This document shows positions 4,497 through 5,656 of a stretch of DNA of 5,656 nt, piece after piece; the first letter of the stretch is position 1, and the number at the start of each line of letters is the position of its first letter. The stretch comes from Thermoplasmata archaeon (GTDB lineage Archaea; Thermoplasmatota; Thermoplasmata; RBG-16-68-12). Both the position numbers and the translations under genes were made by a program. The notes below the pieces were generated by a model that did not search any database, was not told the DNA's origin, and saw only the letters and a list, made by a program, of their open reading frames with translations. The stretch spans positions 1-5,656 of the forward strand of contig JAJYKG010000148.1 in assembly GCA_021788795.1 (NCBI GenBank). The letters are read 5' to 3'.

Positions 4497-4512
4497 GGGT
4501 CCGACCGGACCC
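4497..4512. repeat. Near-perfect 16-bp palindrome upstream of the propeller gene
   Basis: GGGTCCG (4497-4503) and CGGACCC (4506-4512) are 7-bp arms around a 2-bp centre, a dyad typical of a site for a dimeric regulator. It lies about 90-105 nt upstream of the TATA-like box of the secreted protein gene. The arms match those of the wider inverted repeat at 761-793. With G/C-rich arms a chance match is quite possible. Confidence 0.35.
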
Positions 4513-4600
4513 ACGTCCACGTGAGTCGACGAGCGGCGAACATACAGCCAGCGAACTCACCGGGGCGGAGCGAGACTTTCGGCCGGCCCCATAGGTAGCC

Positions 4601-4611
4601 AAGTTTTATCG
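4601..4611 (+). promoter_or_regulatory. TATA box of the secreted beta-propeller gene
   Basis: AAGTTTTATCG is the clearest archaeal-type TATA element in the window, standing out in GC-rich surroundings. The TTTTATC core (4604-4610) lies 26-32 nt upstream of the A of ATG 4636, the spacing from TATA box to transcription start in archaea. This predicts a leaderless message starting at 4636 and argues against the two upstream in-frame ATGs at 4612 and 4624. Confidence 0.6.
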
Positions 4612-4635
4612 ATGGTGTCCTCCATGTCACCCGGC

Positions 4636-5656
4636 ATGTGGGGAAGCTTGTCCCAGCGCAACGCTCTCGGGGTCTCGCTCGTCCTCGCGTTCACGCTCCT
4701 GACGCCCGCAGCTGCCTCCCTCGGTCCTCGGTCCTCGACCGTGCCGCCCGCAGCGTTCGGCCGGGCCGCCGCGCCCACGGGCTCAGCGCTCACCGGTGCC
4801 TACAACATTTTCGACTTCCAGCAGGCGAGCGACCTCGCCGTCGACCCGTCCACCGGCTACCTGTACGTCCGGGACGAGAACTTCGGCCGCACGACCATCT
4901 ACGATCCCGCCCGCTCTGAGGTCGCGGGCTATCTGTACGGCGTGGACGGCCCGATGGTCATGGACCCGATCAGCCGCGATCTCGTCGTCCTCAGGGGCGA
5001 CGGGCTGGCTTTCGTGAACACGACGAGCGGCGCGGTGGACGCCACCGTCTCTGGACTGGCACCAGGAGGCTGGTGGCACCCCGTCCTCGCCGTGGACCCC
5101 GCGGACGGCTTGCTCTTCGCGGCCTACAACTACCGCGGCGGGTCCACGGGGATCACCATGGGCAGCACGATCCAGATCGTGAGCCTGCGCCAGCGCGCGG
5201 CCGTCGCGCAGATCGGTGGTCTCTGGTTCACTCAGGGGATGGGCTTCGACCCTGCGGATGGAGACCTCTATGCGGTCAACGTGATTGGCGGCATGACTGC
5301 CATCGACCCGCGAATGGACACCGTCATCGGCTCCCTGAAGGGTCTGGACGGCCCGAACCAGGTCGCCTTCGACGCCGGGGATGGGGAACTCTTCGTCGCG
5401 TGCTTCAACGGGTACTTCGAGAACGGCGGCATCCGGTGGACCGCGAACGTCGTGGGCGTGGATCCGCGGACGATGCAAATCGAGGGCTCGCTCCCCGGCT
5501 TTGCACCGCCATCCGAGCCCACGTACATCGTGTACGACGACGCCGACGGCATGCTGTACGTCGCCACGGATTCGGCCATCGTCGCGGTCGGGTCCGGCGG
5601 GTACGGAGGCGGGTCCATCGGAGGTCTTTCCTACCCGGGGCCGCTCCTCTACGATC
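4636..5656 (+). CDS. Secreted YVTN/NHL-like beta-propeller protein, 3' end missing
   Basis: A frame open to the right edge gives 340 visible residues from ATG 4636. Residues 1-28 form a Sec-type signal peptide: an n-region with R8, a hydrophobic core VSLVLAFTLLT, and a PAAAS cleavage zone. After a Pro/Ala/Ser-rich spacer come six diverged repeats of about 30-50 residues. Each is marked by a strand-turn-strand unit: LAVDPSTGYLYV (67-78), VMDPISRDLVVL (108-119), LAVDPADGLLFAA (151-163), MGFDPADGDLYAV (202-214), VAFDAGDGELFVA (243-255) and IVYDDADGMLYVA (298-310). The xxxDPxxGxLYV pattern is that of YVTN-type propeller blades; at least one blade or a C-terminal domain is probably missing. Such proteins are exported and usually bind proteins or glycans at the cell surface, with no catalytic residues implied. 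In-frame ATGs at 4612 and 4624 are possible alternative starts, but the TATA box fits 4636 best. A Gly-rich stretch (GSGGYGGGS) follows the sixth unit. Confidence 0.82.
   Translation, partial: MWGSLSQRNALGVSLVLAFTLLTPAAASLGPRSSTVPPAAFGRAAAPTGSALTGAYNIFDFQQASDLAVDPSTGYLYVRDENFGRTTIYDPARSEVAGYLYGVDGPMVMDPISRDLVVLRGDGLAFVNTTSGAVDATVSGLAPGGWWHPVLAVDPADGLLFAAYNYRGGSTGITMGSTIQIVSLRQRAAVAQIGGLWFTQGMGFDPADGDLYAVNVIGGMTAIDPRMDTVIGSLKGLDGPNQVAFDAGDGELFVACFNGYFENGGIRWTANVVGVDPRTMQIEGSLPGFAPPSEPTYIVYDDADGMLYVATDSAIVAVGSGGYGGGSIGGLSYPGPLLYD

Noticed and set aside
4170..4610. Possible structured RNA such as RNase P or SRP RNA
   Set aside because: The conserved core signatures expected for those RNAs were not found; only simple inverted repeats are present.
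4235..4630. 131-residue minus-strand frame in the intergenic region
   Set aside because: Composition is Arg/Pro/Gly/Cys-rich without a recognisable segment, and it overlaps the start and promoter of the secreted propeller gene.
4783..5478. 231-residue minus-strand frame opposite the propeller gene
   Set aside because: His/Arg/Asp/Val-rich shadow; the plus strand carries a signal peptide and six clear blade repeats.
1..5656. CRISPR array, insertion-sequence ends or a defence-gene cluster
   Set aside because: No regularly spaced repeats, no transposase, no terminal inverted repeats with target duplications, and no nuclease or effector genes were seen.

Overview
The window reads as a piece of a GC-rich archaeal genome (about two thirds G+C by eye). 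The best archaeal marks are a PCNA-type sliding-clamp C-terminus, a Roadblock/LC7 plus longin-like protein, a tRNA gene without an encoded CCA end, and AT-rich TATA-like boxes in otherwise GC-rich upstream regions, one of them placed for leaderless transcription. The style of the proteins (short integrase N-terminus, winged-helix plus AAA ATPase, secreted beta-propeller) suggests Thermoplasmatota. That lineage call is an inference; no rRNA is present. The first nine bases match the 3' end of the standard Illumina adapter, so base 1 is probably a true contig end.

Left part (1-983). A partial six-TM membrane protein runs off the left edge on the minus strand. It is followed by a clean tRNA-Ala(UGC) with the G3:U70 identity pair, an 8-bp inverted repeat, and the first ~60 codons of an archaeal tyrosine-recombinase integrase starting 50 bp after the tRNA. 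A tRNA 3' end followed at once by an integrase start is the usual look of an integrated-element border, but the integrase is cut off before its catalytic domain.

Middle part (about 984-2575). Divergent from a small promoter region lie a winged-helix/AAA ATPase fragment (minus, broken inside its Walker A motif) and an intact DUF998 six-TM membrane protein (plus). The DUF998 gene converges on the C-terminal half of a PCNA clamp (minus), which keeps its stop codon and a hairpin/T-run terminator but has lost its N-terminal domain.

Right part (about 2580-5656). It opens with the C-terminal end of a TPR protein (plus), again broken at its 5' side. Then comes a two-gene minus-strand operon: a three-TM membrane protein overlapping by 14 nt a Roadblock + longin-like protein. 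After a ~470-bp region holding inverted repeats and perhaps a tiny ORF, a secreted beta-propeller protein (plus) runs off the right edge.

The most striking thing is architectural. Two abrupt junctions (near 981-986 and near 2573-2583) each join two truncated genes of opposite orientation, so the middle block is bounded by broken genes at both ends. Either this is a mosaic left by real rearrangement beside a tRNA integration site, or the contig is chimeric (assembly, library or amplification). The adapter remnant is a reason to test the second explanation first. I do not see a convincing new multi-gene system. The best candidate for real unexplored biology is the membrane protein/Roadblock-longin pair.
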